Of a DNA stretch of 43,683 nucleotides, positions 25,193 through 33,147 are shown in pieces. Made by a program: the position numbers and the translations under genes. The notes beneath the pieces are model-generated. The model searched no databases. It saw only the letters and a program-made list of their open reading frames with translations, and was not told the DNA's origin. Source of the DNA: Microscillaceae bacterium (GTDB taxonomy: Bacteria; Bacteroidota; Bacteroidia; Cytophagales; Microscillaceae); NCBI GenBank assembly GCA_025054775.1, contig JANWZA010000010.1, positions 1-43,683 on the forward strand, read 5' to 3'. Every line of letters starts with the position of its first letter. The stretch's first letter is position 1.

Positions 25193-25885
25193 ATGTATTA
25201 TTTGTTAGATGAAACGCTCTATTTTCCACCTATTGAAAAATTTGCTGACGAGTATGGCATTTTAGCCATAGGAGGAGATTTGTCGGTAGATCGCTTGTTG
25301 TTAGCCTATCGGTCAGGTATTTTCCCTTGGTATTCTGAAGATGAGCCAATTACTTGGTGGTCGCCTGATCCGAGGTTTGTACTATTTCCCCAGGATTTGA
25401 AAATTTCTAAAAGCATGAAGCAAATCTTGAAAAAGAATGTTTTTCAAGTTACTTTTGATACGGCTTTTCGGCAAGTAATAACAGAATGCCAGCAGATTAA
25501 ACGAGTTGGGCAAAAAGGTACTTGGATTACCCATGAAATGTTAGAGGCTTATGTGCAATTGCATGAATTAGGTTATGCTCATTCAGTAGAAGTATGGCAA
25601 AGTGAAGAATTAGTAGGAGGCTTATATGGAGTTTCATTAGGGCAAATGTATTTTGGGGAGTCCATGTTTAGCCGTGTGAGCAACTCCTCTAAAACAGGAT
25701 TTATTGTTTTAGTACAAAAAATGATTGAAAAAGGGATTAAACTCATTGACTCGCAGGTTTACACTAATCACCTTGCCAGTTTGGGGGCGATAGAAATCCC
25801 ACGAAAAGAGTATCTACGATTACTTGCTCAATGGGTAAACCAACCTACGCTTCGTGGCAAATGGACCGAATGGTTGGCAGAGTAA
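25193..25885 (+). CDS. aat: Leucyl/phenylalanyl-tRNA-protein transferase
   Basis: The 230-aa cytoplasmic enzyme transfers Leu or Phe from tRNA to N-terminal Lys or Arg of proteins, marking them for ClpAP (N-end rule). The sequence contains the family hallmarks: GILAIGGDLSVDRLLLAYRS followed by GIFPWY, ITWWSPDPRFVLFP, GTWITHEMLEAYVQLHELGY, then VGGLYGVSLGQMYFGESMFS and LIDSQVYTNHLASLGA. Its length matches the E. coli enzyme. ClpS and ClpA are not in the window. It sits alone in front of miaB, 104 bases apart, with no clear promoter element in the 215-base spacer before it. Confidence 0.95.
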   Translation: MYYLLDETLYFPPIEKFADEYGILAIGGDLSVDRLLLAYRSGIFPWYSEDEPITWWSPDPRFVLFPQDLKISKSMKQILKKNVFQVTFDTAFRQVITECQQIKRVGQKGTWITHEMLEAYVQLHELGYAHSVEVWQSEELVGGLYGVSLGQMYFGESMFSRVSNSSKTGFIVLVQKMIEKGIKLIDSQVYTNHLASLGAIEIPRKEYLRLLAQWVNQPTLRGKWTEWLAE

Positions 25886-25915
25886 TGACTAAAGCAAAAT
25901 AACAAGGTTGCCATA

Positions 25916-25947
25916 TTTGCAAAACTTGTAAAATATGCCTAACTTTG
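25916..25947 (+). promoter_or_regulatory. Promoter for miaB: TTTG-N20-TAACTTTG
   Basis: A TTTG at 25916-25919 and TAACTTTG at 25940-25947, separated by 20 bases, give the complete Bacteroidota -33/-7 promoter. CA follows directly. It lies 42 bases before the miaB ATG and overlaps an upstream in-frame TTG codon, which argues against that codon as the start. Confidence 0.65.
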
Positions 25948-25989
25948 CACCTTAAAACAAAAACTTTGAGGGCAAATGAACATAAAGAC

Positions 25990-27468
25990 ATGGGAGAGTT
26001 GATAACAGATTTGGATATTTTACCTACCCAAAAGCCTTTGGCAGAGATTGGTAGGACAAAAGAGCAGAATACGGGTAAAAGCCGTAAACTCTACATTGAA
26101 AGCTACGGCTGCCAAATGAATTTCTCTGATAGCGAAATTGTAGCAGCTATTATGCAAAAACATGGCTTTGATACCACAGATAGTGCCGAGAAAGCTGACC
26201 TAATTTTACTTAATACCTGTGCTATTAGAGAAAATGCCGAACAGAAAATTAGGCATAGACTTAAAGAGCTACAAGCCCTCAAAAAGAAAAGACCACAAAC
26301 TACCATAGGAGTACTAGGGTGTATGGCTGAACGACTGAAAAGCCAACTTCTAGACGAGGAGAAAATAGTAGATATCGTCGCAGGACCTGATGCTTACCGA
26401 GATTTGCCTAATTTAGTGCAAGAAACCGACGAAGGGCATAAAGCAGTGAACGTATTTCTTTCACGCGAGGAAACCTACGCCGATATTAGCCCTGTTCGTT
26501 TGAATAGTAATGGTGTTTCGGCTTTCATTTCCATCATGCGAGGTTGCGACAATATGTGTTCTTTTTGTGTAGTGCCTTTCACCCGTGGGCGCGAACGCAG
26601 CCGTAATCCTTACTCTATTGTGCAGGAAGCCCGAGAACTTTTTGCACAAGGCTATCGTGAAGTTACCCTTTTAGGGCAGAATGTTGACTCTTACCTTTGG
26701 AGCTCTAATCCTGATGTAATTTCGCTAGCAGGAGAAAAGAAAGCCATTAAAAAAGGTATAGATTTAAGTAATGTAGAAATCGTAAATTTTGCTCAACTTT
26801 TGGAACGCGTAGCCCAAATTAGCCCTGATTTGAGAGTCCGCTTCTCTACCTCTCATCCCAAAGATATTACAGAAGAAGTATTACAAACCATGGCAAAATA
26901 TGAAAATATTTGTAAGTACATTCACCTACCTGCCCAAAGTGGAAATAATCGAATTTTAGAGCTTATGAACCGGGGCTATACGCGGGAATGGTACATGGAA
27001 AAAATAAAAACTATTTGGCATTATTTAGGCAAAGAGTGTGGTATTTCTACGGACATAATTGCAGGTTTTTGTACTGAAACCGAAACCGAACATCGCGACA
27101 CCCTTTCGCTTATGGAATGGGTTCAGTATGATTTTGCATACATGTTTTATTATTCGGAGCGCCCTAATACCCCTGCTGCTAGAAGACTAAAAGATGATGT
27201 TGATTTAGAAACTAAAAAACGACGCCTACAAGAAATTATTAACTTGCAACGTGAACTTTCACTTAAACGCAACCAGTTAGATGTTGGTAAGATACACAAA
27301 GTTCTAATTGAGGGTTACTCCAAACGTTCTGAAGAGTACCTTATGGGAAGAAATACGGCAAACAAAGTAGTTATTTTTCCAAGAAAGAATTATCAAAAAG
27401 GGCAATATGTAAACGTGTTGGTAGAAAGTTGCACAGGGGCAACTTTATTCGGCAGAGCAATAGAATAA
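25990..27468 (+). CDS. miaB: tRNA (N6-isopentenyladenosine(37)-C2)-methylthiotransferase
   Basis: The 492-aa radical-SAM enzyme adds a methylthio group to i6A37 of tRNAs reading codons beginning with U. The N-terminal cluster domain contributes three cysteines, C41 ([11 protein letters not shown]), C77 (LNTCAIREN) and C111 ([10 protein letters not shown]). The radical-SAM cluster is C186-xxx-C190-xx-C193 in [20 protein letters not shown]. The C-terminal TRAM domain has [19 protein letters not shown] and ends [18 protein letters not shown] and FCVVPFTRG mark MiaB rather than RimO or MtaB. A TTG at 25945 is in frame but lies within the -7 element, so the ATG at 25990 is taken. It converges with the arginine deiminase gene. 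Confidence 0.96.
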   Translation: MGELITDLDILPTQKPLAEIGRTKEQNTGKSRKLYIESYGCQMNFSDSEIVAAIMQKHGFDTTDSAEKADLILLNTCAIRENAEQKIRHRLKELQALKKKRPQTTIGVLGCMAERLKSQLLDEEKIVDIVAGPDAYRDLPNLVQETDEGHKAVNVFLSREETYADISPVRLNSNGVSAFISIMRGCDNMCSFCVVPFTRGRERSRNPYSIVQEARELFAQGYREVTLLGQNVDSYLWSSNPDVISLAGEKKAIKKGIDLSNVEIVNFAQLLERVAQISPDLRVRFSTSHPKDITEEVLQTMAKYENICKYIHLPAQSGNNRILELMNRGYTREWYMEKIKTIWHYLGKECGISTDIIAGFCTETETEHRDTLSLMEWVQYDFAYMFYYSERPNTPAARRLKDDVDLETKKRRLQEIINLQRELSLKRNQLDVGKIHKVLIEGYSKRSEEYLMGRNTANKVVIFPRKNYQKGQYVNVLVESCTGATLFGRAIE

Positions 27469-27483
27469 GTATTAAAATCAAGC

Positions 27484-27512
27484 ACTCTCCAAGTTCTAAG
27501 AACTTGGAAAGT
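27484..27512. terminator. Palindromic hairpin between convergent miaB and arginine deiminase genes
   Basis: TCCAAGTTC (27488-27496) and GAACTTGGA (27500-27508) form a perfect 9-bp stem with a TAA loop. After one mismatch the outer ACT/AGT pairs extend it to both ends. No long T tract follows on either strand, so it could be a weak bidirectional terminator or a dispersed palindromic repeat. Confidence 0.55.
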
Positions 27513-27524
27513 ATAAGTTTATGG

Positions 27525-28991
27525 CTAATATGCCCACTCATCTCTTTGGATAGGCATACTCATGCAATGCGAGCCGCCTCTTGCCCTTGAAAGTTCAGCT
27601 GAAGGAATAGTAATTAGCATGTTTTTTGCCTCTTGGGGAGAGGTTTCGTTGCGTTCAAATTTTTCTAATAAATCACGCGCTTTTATTACTTCAAAACCTT
27701 GCTTTTTGAACTCCTCTGCTGTTTTAGTATTACGGTCATATCCTATTACTACTCCCTCTTTCAAAGCTAACAGATTGCAAGAGTCTGTCCACTGCTCACG
27801 CAAATCAAAAGGAAATTGATTCCCACCTGAATAAATAAAGATAGGTTTGGTATGGCAATCAAAATCTTGTTGTGTAATTTCTTCTAATAAATCCTCTAAA
27901 AAATCAAATTGTTGGGGACGATCTTCTCTACCCTTGGTAAATTGCAGAATTTTAGGCTTTTCTACTGAGGTATAAGACGTGAAATGACTGGCAAAACTTC
28001 GCTTGCTAAATTCAGGATTTATACGCGATAAGGCTCCAAAAAGTACCCAAACATTTCGTTTTACTTGCGTGAAGACCGTGTCTATATGCATAAAATCACG
28101 CTTGGCAGGGATTTTAATTACACTCACCTTTTTCACTACATTTCGTTCAAAGAGTTGCGTCATGACTTGATTGACTGCCTCAATAGAGGTTCGTTCACTC
28201 ACACCAATTAAGATTTGTTCAGGGCTAATAGTCATTACATCGCCCCCTTCTATGGTAGTTTCGTGTATCTTTCTATCCTCCTCGCTAAGGAAAAATTGAT
28301 GGTTGGTGTTATCTAATTCAATAATATTATTACGGTAAGGCTCAAAAAGAGGATGCGTGTAAAAAATATATTTCATGATAAGTGACTCGCGCATGCGTAC
28401 TAATTTGGCAGGGCGATTAAGCAGAAGATGGTCTTTGACAACGATACCAATATCGCGTGTGAAAATAAAATTAGGCACGGGAGCAAAAATCATGGATTTG
28501 TCAGGCAGGGCGCCTGAGATAAGCGTTTTGGCTAGGTCAATATGATTGAGTGTAAGTAATCGATTATAGGTTTTGAACGAGCATCGTTCAATGGCACATA
28601 CCGAAGCTACGATTTCTCTTTTTATCAACTCATCAGTTAAGAGTTGAGAAAGTAATACTTGTGGATCTATTACTTTGTCTGAATTGAAATATAAAGGGCT
28701 TTCAGGCTTAAAGAATTCCCGATTGTGTGCGGTTCGGTCTAATTCTTCTATTTTGCCCTTAATCTTTTCAGTGTCCAAGAAATATAAGAGTACTTTTACG
28801 AAATAATCGTATTCATGCCGCCGCATGATGTCAAGGTGAATAATATCTTCAAAAAGCCAGTCTTGTGCTTTGGAGGGAACTACTCGCTCTAACCCACTGT
28901 CAGGGCTGTGAATCATGACTCGCCGCAAGGGGGCAATTTCCGTATCTACGTACAACTTTGTTGAGGTTTCGGTATGAATTTCTGCAGGCAT
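27525..28991 (-). CDS. Arginine deiminase family protein
   Basis: The 488-aa protein belongs to the guanidino-group-modifying superfamily; its closest group appears to be arginine deiminase, which converts arginine to citrulline and ammonia. All catalytic positions are present: D180 in FIFTRDIG, E248 in TIEGGDVM, H302-x-D304 in MHIDTVF, and the nucleophile C476 in RGGSHCMSMP. The N-terminus has IAPLRRVMIHSPDSGLERV, as in the family. It is about 75 residues longer than typical enzymes, with an extra stretch at about 320-395. No ornithine carbamoyltransferase, carbamate kinase or antiporter is adjacent, so energy-yielding arginine fermentation is not shown. A promoter element lies at 29027-29034. 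Confidence 0.82.
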   Translation of the reverse strand: MPAEIHTETSTKLYVDTEIAPLRRVMIHSPDSGLERVVPSKAQDWLFEDIIHLDIMRRHEYDYFVKVLLYFLDTEKIKGKIEELDRTAHNREFFKPESPLYFNSDKVIDPQVLLSQLLTDELIKREIVASVCAIERCSFKTYNRLLTLNHIDLAKTLISGALPDKSMIFAPVPNFIFTRDIGIVVKDHLLLNRPAKLVRMRESLIMKYIFYTHPLFEPYRNNIIELDNTNHQFFLSEEDRKIHETTIEGGDVMTISPEQILIGVSERTSIEAVNQVMTQLFERNVVKKVSVIKIPAKRDFMHIDTVFTQVKRNVWVLFGALSRINPEFSKRSFASHFTSYTSVEKPKILQFTKGREDRPQQFDFLEDLLEEITQQDFDCHTKPIFIYSGGNQFPFDLREQWTDSCNLLALKEGVVIGYDRNTKTAEEFKKQGFEVIKARDLLEKFERNETSPQEAKNMLITIPSAELSRARGGSHCMSMPIQRDEWAY

Positions 28992-29026
28992 AAAAAGTTG
29001 ATAAAGTTAAGGAATGAAATTTTGTA

Positions 29027-29034
29027 CAAAGATA
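29027..29034 (-). promoter_or_regulatory. Putative -7 promoter element (TATCTTTG) for the arginine deiminase gene
   Basis: On the minus strand this reads TATCTTTG, 35 bases upstream of the deiminase start. It fits TAnnTTTG; no -33 partner is evident. Confidence 0.4.
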
Positions 29035-29111
29035 TGAAAAAATAGTATTTTAAGACTTTTTTGTTCTGGAACTTAAATTTACAATCTTTTTAAGTTTTCG
29101 AAATTATTTTG

Positions 29112-29119
29112 TAAATTTG
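29112..29119 (+). promoter_or_regulatory. Putative -7 promoter element (TAAATTTG, followed by CA) for rpsU
   Basis: TAAATTTGCA lies 37 bases upstream of the rpsU start and diverges from the arginine deiminase promoter about 80 bases away. Confidence 0.45.
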
Positions 29120-29156
29120 CACCTCAAATTTTAGCAAACAACTTAGCTTATGCAAT

Positions 29157-29357
29157 ATGATAGCAGTAAACGTAAAACCTGGTGAACCAATAGACAAAGC
29201 TCTCAAAAGACTTAAAAAGAAATTTGAACGTACAGGCATACTCAAAGAAATAAGAAACAAGAGTTTTTTTGAGAAGAAATCTGTGAAGAGACGTAACGTT
29301 ATTCTCCGTGCTGCTTATCGTGAACGTATGCGGCGCCAAGAGAGCAATGGTATGTAA
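29157..29357 (+). CDS. rpsU: Small ribosomal subunit protein bS21
   Basis: The 66-aa very basic protein begins MIAVNVKPGEPIDKALKRLK, followed by KKFERTGILKEIR and KKSVKRRNVILRAAYRER. These are the bS21 signatures, and the length is typical. It binds near the anti-Shine-Dalgarno region of 16S rRNA; in Bacteroidota that region is partly sequestered, which fits the weak Shine-Dalgarno sequences seen throughout this window. The start ATG at 29157 has no GGAGG in front. A second ATG at 29150 is in another frame. It is a single-gene unit with its own promoter and an intrinsic terminator. Confidence 0.97.
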   Translation: MIAVNVKPGEPIDKALKRLKKKFERTGILKEIRNKSFFEKKSVKRRNVILRAAYRERMRRQESNGM

Positions 29358-29394
29358 TGAGTTGGGTTTCCAAAAAGTTATTATCTTCTTCACT

Positions 29395-29434
29395 ATGCCA
29401 TTACTATCGCAAGTAGGTAATGGCATGTTTTTTT
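29395..29434 (+). terminator. Intrinsic terminator of rpsU
   Basis: ATGCCATTAC (29395-29404) pairs perfectly with GTAATGGCAT (29417-29426), followed after one G by seven T residues (29428-29434). The T tract runs into the stop codon of the converging asnB gene at 29433-29435. Confidence 0.88.
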
Positions 29435-31244
29435 AGTCTTGTAATATTCCAAAGTGTTGCTCTAACCAGATAGACAATACTAAGATTGCCCAAAGTTCGG
29501 CGCTATAATCGGCTTGGTATTGTTGGTGTGCTTGGATGTAGGGCAGGATTTGCGAAGTAGTTACCCATTCATGAAGTATAAGTTTTTCATTTTGTAACCA
29601 GGTGAGCCATTTTTTGCCTTCTTTGGCTCTAAACCATTCATTTAATGGAAACCCAAAACCTTCTTTACTTCGGGTTACATATTTTATACCATCGTATTTT
29701 TGCAAAATTGCTTTCAGGAGCCATTTTTTAGGCTTATTGAGCCAAATTCTCTCAGGAATGGTCTGTAAGAAACTATGCAATGCATTATCTAAATAAGGCA
29801 CGCGCACCTCTACAGAGTTTTGCATAGACATAAGGTCAGTAATTTTTAGCACATCTTGTCGCAAGAAGTGCGTTAAGTCGTAGTGCAATGCCTCTTTGAA
29901 GTTAAAATTTTGAAAAATAAGTTGATTAGGATTAAAGTTTGAGGTATAGATTTGCGTAAGCACACGAAAGTCAGGCTTGTGCATTTTGGTTATAAGAGTA
30001 AAAAATTTTTTCCATAGGCGTGTTTTTTTGCCTAATAGTAAGGATTTTTCGCGTAAAATAAAAGTAAAAATAGGCGAGATAAAGCGTAAAAAAAATATCA
30101 AATACGGATATTTCAGTATTTGAGCAAATGCCTTGTGCCTATGGTAGCCTGCAAAAAGTTCGTCTGCTCCTGCTCCTGATAGCAGTACTTTGTAACCTCG
30201 CTGGTGAGCTTGCTGGCAAACTAAAAAAGTAAGCCATGCGGCACTGTCAGCTATGGGTTGGTCTAAAAGGGTTACCCATTCAGGTAGATTTGTGAGTTCG
30301 TGATTTTCAATTTTTACCTCATACCATTGAGCATTATATTGTTTTACAGCTAATTTGGCAAAGTAACTATCCTCGGTAGGTAAGCCATTGAATTGACTTG
30401 TAAGTGTAAAAGCAGGTATTTTTTCGTAGCCTAAACGTTGGCAGAGTGCTAAGAGCAGAGTAGAGTCAATTCCTCCACTAAGCATTAAACCCACAGGTAC
30501 ATCGGCTTGTAGTTGGGCTTGTAGGCTTTGCAATATTTTTTTTTCGGTTTGTTCAATTAGTATTTTTTGGGTAAAAGTGTTTTTTTTTTCTGCTGAATTG
30601 TGTTGATTTTCAATAAAAGGTAAAGTTTCTACTTCGTGAATATGCTTAAAAAAAGTATGTGGGAATTGAGCAAACTTATAAGTAAGATATTCAAAAATTT
30701 GCATGGAGTTAAGTTTTTTTTCTACTAATTGCGAGGCGAGAATACCACGTATTTCAGAAGAGAGGATTAGAAAATTTTCGTTTTCGAATTTATAGAGTGG
30801 TTTGATACCGAACCTATCGCGTGCATAGAAAAAAGTTTGTTGAGCAATATCTACAAATACGAAGGCAAACATTCCTTCTAATCGGTGGAGTTTCTTTTTG
30901 CCGAAGGTCATTAAATAGTAAAGTAAAACTTCTGTATCTGCATGTGTTTGGAGGGTAATCTGAGGGGATAGTTCTTTTTTTAGGGCTTGGTGGTTATATA
31001 TTTCACCATTGAAGATAAGGGCGAAATTTTTGCAAGGTGAAACGAAAGGCTGATTAGCTCTATTATCTAAATCAATGATTTTGAGGCGGTTATGTCCTAA
31101 AAAACATTGTGAATTATGCCACTCAATCCGTAGAATTTGACTTGCCTCTTGCCCGCGGTGCCTAATAGCTTGGTTCATAGCTTGTATAGAGGTGCAAGAG
31201 GCGAGTTGTTTTTTTTTGTCCCAAATGAAATTGATACCGCACAT
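29433..31244 (-). CDS. asnB: Glutamine-hydrolysing asparagine synthase
   Basis: The 603-aa cytoplasmic enzyme makes asparagine from aspartate, glutamine and ATP. The N-terminal glutaminase domain begins with the processed nucleophile position C2 (MCGINFIWDKK) and has IRHRGQEASQ, GHNRLKIIDLDNRANQPF, and the ALIFNGEIYNH and THADTEVLLYYL elements. The synthetase domain has the pyrophosphatase loop LMLSGGIDSTLLLAL near residue 255, GAGADELFAGYHRH, and MQNSVEVRVPYLDN. The gene contains A9 and A10 coding runs. Its ATG shares one base with the stop of the aldehyde dehydrogenase gene upstream (TAATG), so the two are co-translated. Some close relatives act in surface-polysaccharide clusters, but no such genes are present here. 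Confidence 0.9.
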   Translation of the reverse strand: MCGINFIWDKKKQLASCTSIQAMNQAIRHRGQEASQILRIEWHNSQCFLGHNRLKIIDLDNRANQPFVSPCKNFALIFNGEIYNHQALKKELSPQITLQTHADTEVLLYYLMTFGKKKLHRLEGMFAFVFVDIAQQTFFYARDRFGIKPLYKFENENFLILSSEIRGILASQLVEKKLNSMQIFEYLTYKFAQFPHTFFKHIHEVETLPFIENQHNSAEKKNTFTQKILIEQTEKKILQSLQAQLQADVPVGLMLSGGIDSTLLLALCQRLGYEKIPAFTLTSQFNGLPTEDSYFAKLAVKQYNAQWYEVKIENHELTNLPEWVTLLDQPIADSAAWLTFLVCQQAHQRGYKVLLSGAGADELFAGYHRHKAFAQILKYPYLIFFLRFISPIFTFILREKSLLLGKKTRLWKKFFTLITKMHKPDFRVLTQIYTSNFNPNQLIFQNFNFKEALHYDLTHFLRQDVLKITDLMSMQNSVEVRVPYLDNALHSFLQTIPERIWLNKPKKWLLKAILQKYDGIKYVTRSKEGFGFPLNEWFRAKEGKKWLTWLQNEKLILHEWVTTSQILPYIQAHQQYQADYSAELWAILVLSIWLEQHFGILQD

Positions 31245-32689
31245 TATACGTATCGGCTAAAGAGATTGATATTTTTCAATTTTTTAGCAGTATAAGGCGG
31301 GTAAAATGCTTTGAATACACTTTTTACCCAGTGCTGCTTCAGTACGGCACGCTCATTAGAGAAAGCAATAAAGCCATAGTAGCCATGAGTTTTGCCGATA
31401 CCACTATTGTTTACACCACCAAAGGGTAAGCTAGGATGCCCAACGTGCAAGAATACATCGTTGAACGTGGTACCACCTGCGGTAGTATTTTGTAGGATGT
31501 ACTCTAGCGTATGATGGTTTTGGCTGAATGCATACAAAGCTAAAGGTTTAGGTTTTTGGTTGATAAATTGCAGAGCGTCCCCTAAGTTTTTGTAGGGTAT
31601 AATGGGCAATATTGGACCAAAGATCTCCTCTTGCATTACAAGCATATCATTATTTACATTAGTTAATATAGTAGGTTCAACATAATTCTCTTCGGCTATA
31701 GTTGTTCCACCGTATGTGGCTATTGCTCCTTTTTCAAAAGCATCCTGTAGTAATTGAGTAATGCGGGTAAAATGTCGTTGATTGACAATACGTGGATAGT
31801 CAGGAGATTTTTCAATTCCTTGGTTTTTAGGATTATAGTATTTTTGAATGGCTTGATTTAGGGCTTCAATAAAAGGTTTTTCAAGGCTTTGATGTACTAA
31901 GGCATAGTCAGGAGCAATACATGTTTGTCCACAATTAAAGGTTTTGCCCCAAGCAATTTTTTCGGCAGCGTCTTGTAAATTGGCTTTTTCGTCAATAATT
32001 ACGGGGGATTTTCCACCTAATTCTAAGGTTACCGAAGTCAGGTGTTCGGCAGCAGCACGCATTACTATTTTTCCTAAGGTAGGACTACCTGTAAAAAATA
32101 TATGGTCAAAAGGTTGTTTCAGGAGGGCTTGGGCTATGGTGGCGTCTCCTTCTAAAACGGCAACTTCTTGAGGTTCGAAAACTTGGGAGATAAGTTTTTT
32201 TATCAACGCTGAGGTGTGCGGTGTCATTTCAGAAGGCTTGATAACAGCTGTACAGCCTGCAGCAATCGCATATACTAGTGGGTCAATAGCTAATTGAAAG
32301 GGATAGTTCCAAGGTGAAATAATCAGGCTTACACCTTTGGGTTCGTACACTATCTTGGAACTTGTACCTATCAAATTGAGCGGTGTACCTACTCTTTTGG
32401 GTTGCATCCAACTGCGAAGATGTTTGCAGACGTGAGAAATTGAGGAGAGTACACCAAAAATTTCCCCTAAATCGGCTTCCGCAGAAGGCTTGCGAAAGTC
32501 CTTGTAAACTGCCTCGTGGATAGCTTGGCGGTTATCTAAAATAACTTTTTTAAGGCGTTTCAGTTTGGCAATTCGTTCCTTGGCGGTAGTTTTTTTTACT
32601 ATACTTGCATTTCTTTTTTGTAATTCTACTATTTTTCGTGCTTCCTGTTCTGCAGTTTGAGTATCAACATATGAGGTATTTGTAAACAT
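31244..32689 (-). CDS. Aldehyde dehydrogenase (ALDH3-like)
   Basis: The 481-aa NAD(P)-dependent enzyme oxidises an aldehyde to the acid. The segments in order are ISPWNYPFQLAIDPLVYAIA and GCTAVIKPSEMTPHTSALIK in the cofactor-binding domain, FFTGSPTLGKIVMRAAAEHL, the general base Glu in VTLELGGKSPVIID (about residue 224), and the catalytic cysteine in FNCGQTCIAPDYALVH (about residue 254). Then come EEIFGPILPIIPY and PFGGVNNSGIGKTHGYYGF. This compact architecture with HGYYGFIAFSNERAVL at the C-terminus is that of the ALDH3 or coniferyl-aldehyde-dehydrogenase branch, acting on medium or long-chain or aromatic aldehydes; the substrate is unknown. It is the first gene of a two-gene unit with asnB. 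Confidence 0.9.
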   Translation of the reverse strand: MFTNTSYVDTQTAEQEARKIVELQKRNASIVKKTTAKERIAKLKRLKKVILDNRQAIHEAVYKDFRKPSAEADLGEIFGVLSSISHVCKHLRSWMQPKRVGTPLNLIGTSSKIVYEPKGVSLIISPWNYPFQLAIDPLVYAIAAGCTAVIKPSEMTPHTSALIKKLISQVFEPQEVAVLEGDATIAQALLKQPFDHIFFTGSPTLGKIVMRAAAEHLTSVTLELGGKSPVIIDEKANLQDAAEKIAWGKTFNCGQTCIAPDYALVHQSLEKPFIEALNQAIQKYYNPKNQGIEKSPDYPRIVNQRHFTRITQLLQDAFEKGAIATYGGTTIAEENYVEPTILTNVNNDMLVMQEEIFGPILPIIPYKNLGDALQFINQKPKPLALYAFSQNHHTLEYILQNTTAGGTTFNDVFLHVGHPSLPFGGVNNSGIGKTHGYYGFIAFSNERAVLKQHWVKSVFKAFYPPYTAKKLKNINLFSRYV

Positions 32690-33147
32690 AGTCGTTTAGC
32701 GATAAGAAGTGAAAACATGTTGTAGCTTAGCTCTGAATAAACTTAAGAATATAAGTTTTGGTTTGAACTACATAAAAAAAAATGCTAAATGATTCATATA
32801 GTTGTTTTTTCCAAGTTTGTGAGGTTAAATTTAACTGACTATGCCCAACTGAAAAACTTGTAAATTATGTGAGGGATTTGAAAAAGCAAGCCTACCATAA
32901 CTTGATGTAAAGCCCTTAAAGCGTGAGTAAAGCTCCTGTAAAGTTTCTACCCCGAAGCTCTTCGAGCGAAGAAAATATGAGTAATTATCGAGGATCTAAC
33001 CTATACTTAAAAAGATGCTCTAGTGCTATTTTTGCAATAACTCAAATATTAAAAACAGAATCAGCAGTTCAATTTATGGTAAACTTCATAGCTATTTCAC
33101 AAAGTCATAGATTATTTACCAATTTTTGGCAATACACCTTTTGAGGT
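32690..33147. other. 458-base spacer with no recognisable gene
   Basis: This lies between the aldehyde dehydrogenase start and the MATE stop, both minus strand. A 73-codon open frame at 32923-33144 on the plus strand has no promoter, start signal or family resemblance. A short GCTC-TTC-GAGC hairpin lies near 32957. I see no tRNA, terminator or clear promoter for the dehydrogenase. Confidence 0.5.

Noticed and set aside
25945..25989. TTG start giving a 15-residue longer MiaB
   Set aside because: The TTG lies inside the -7 promoter element, so it cannot be in the transcript.
32923..33144. 73-codon open frame on the plus strand
   Set aside because: No promoter element, no plausible start context and no recognisable protein pattern.
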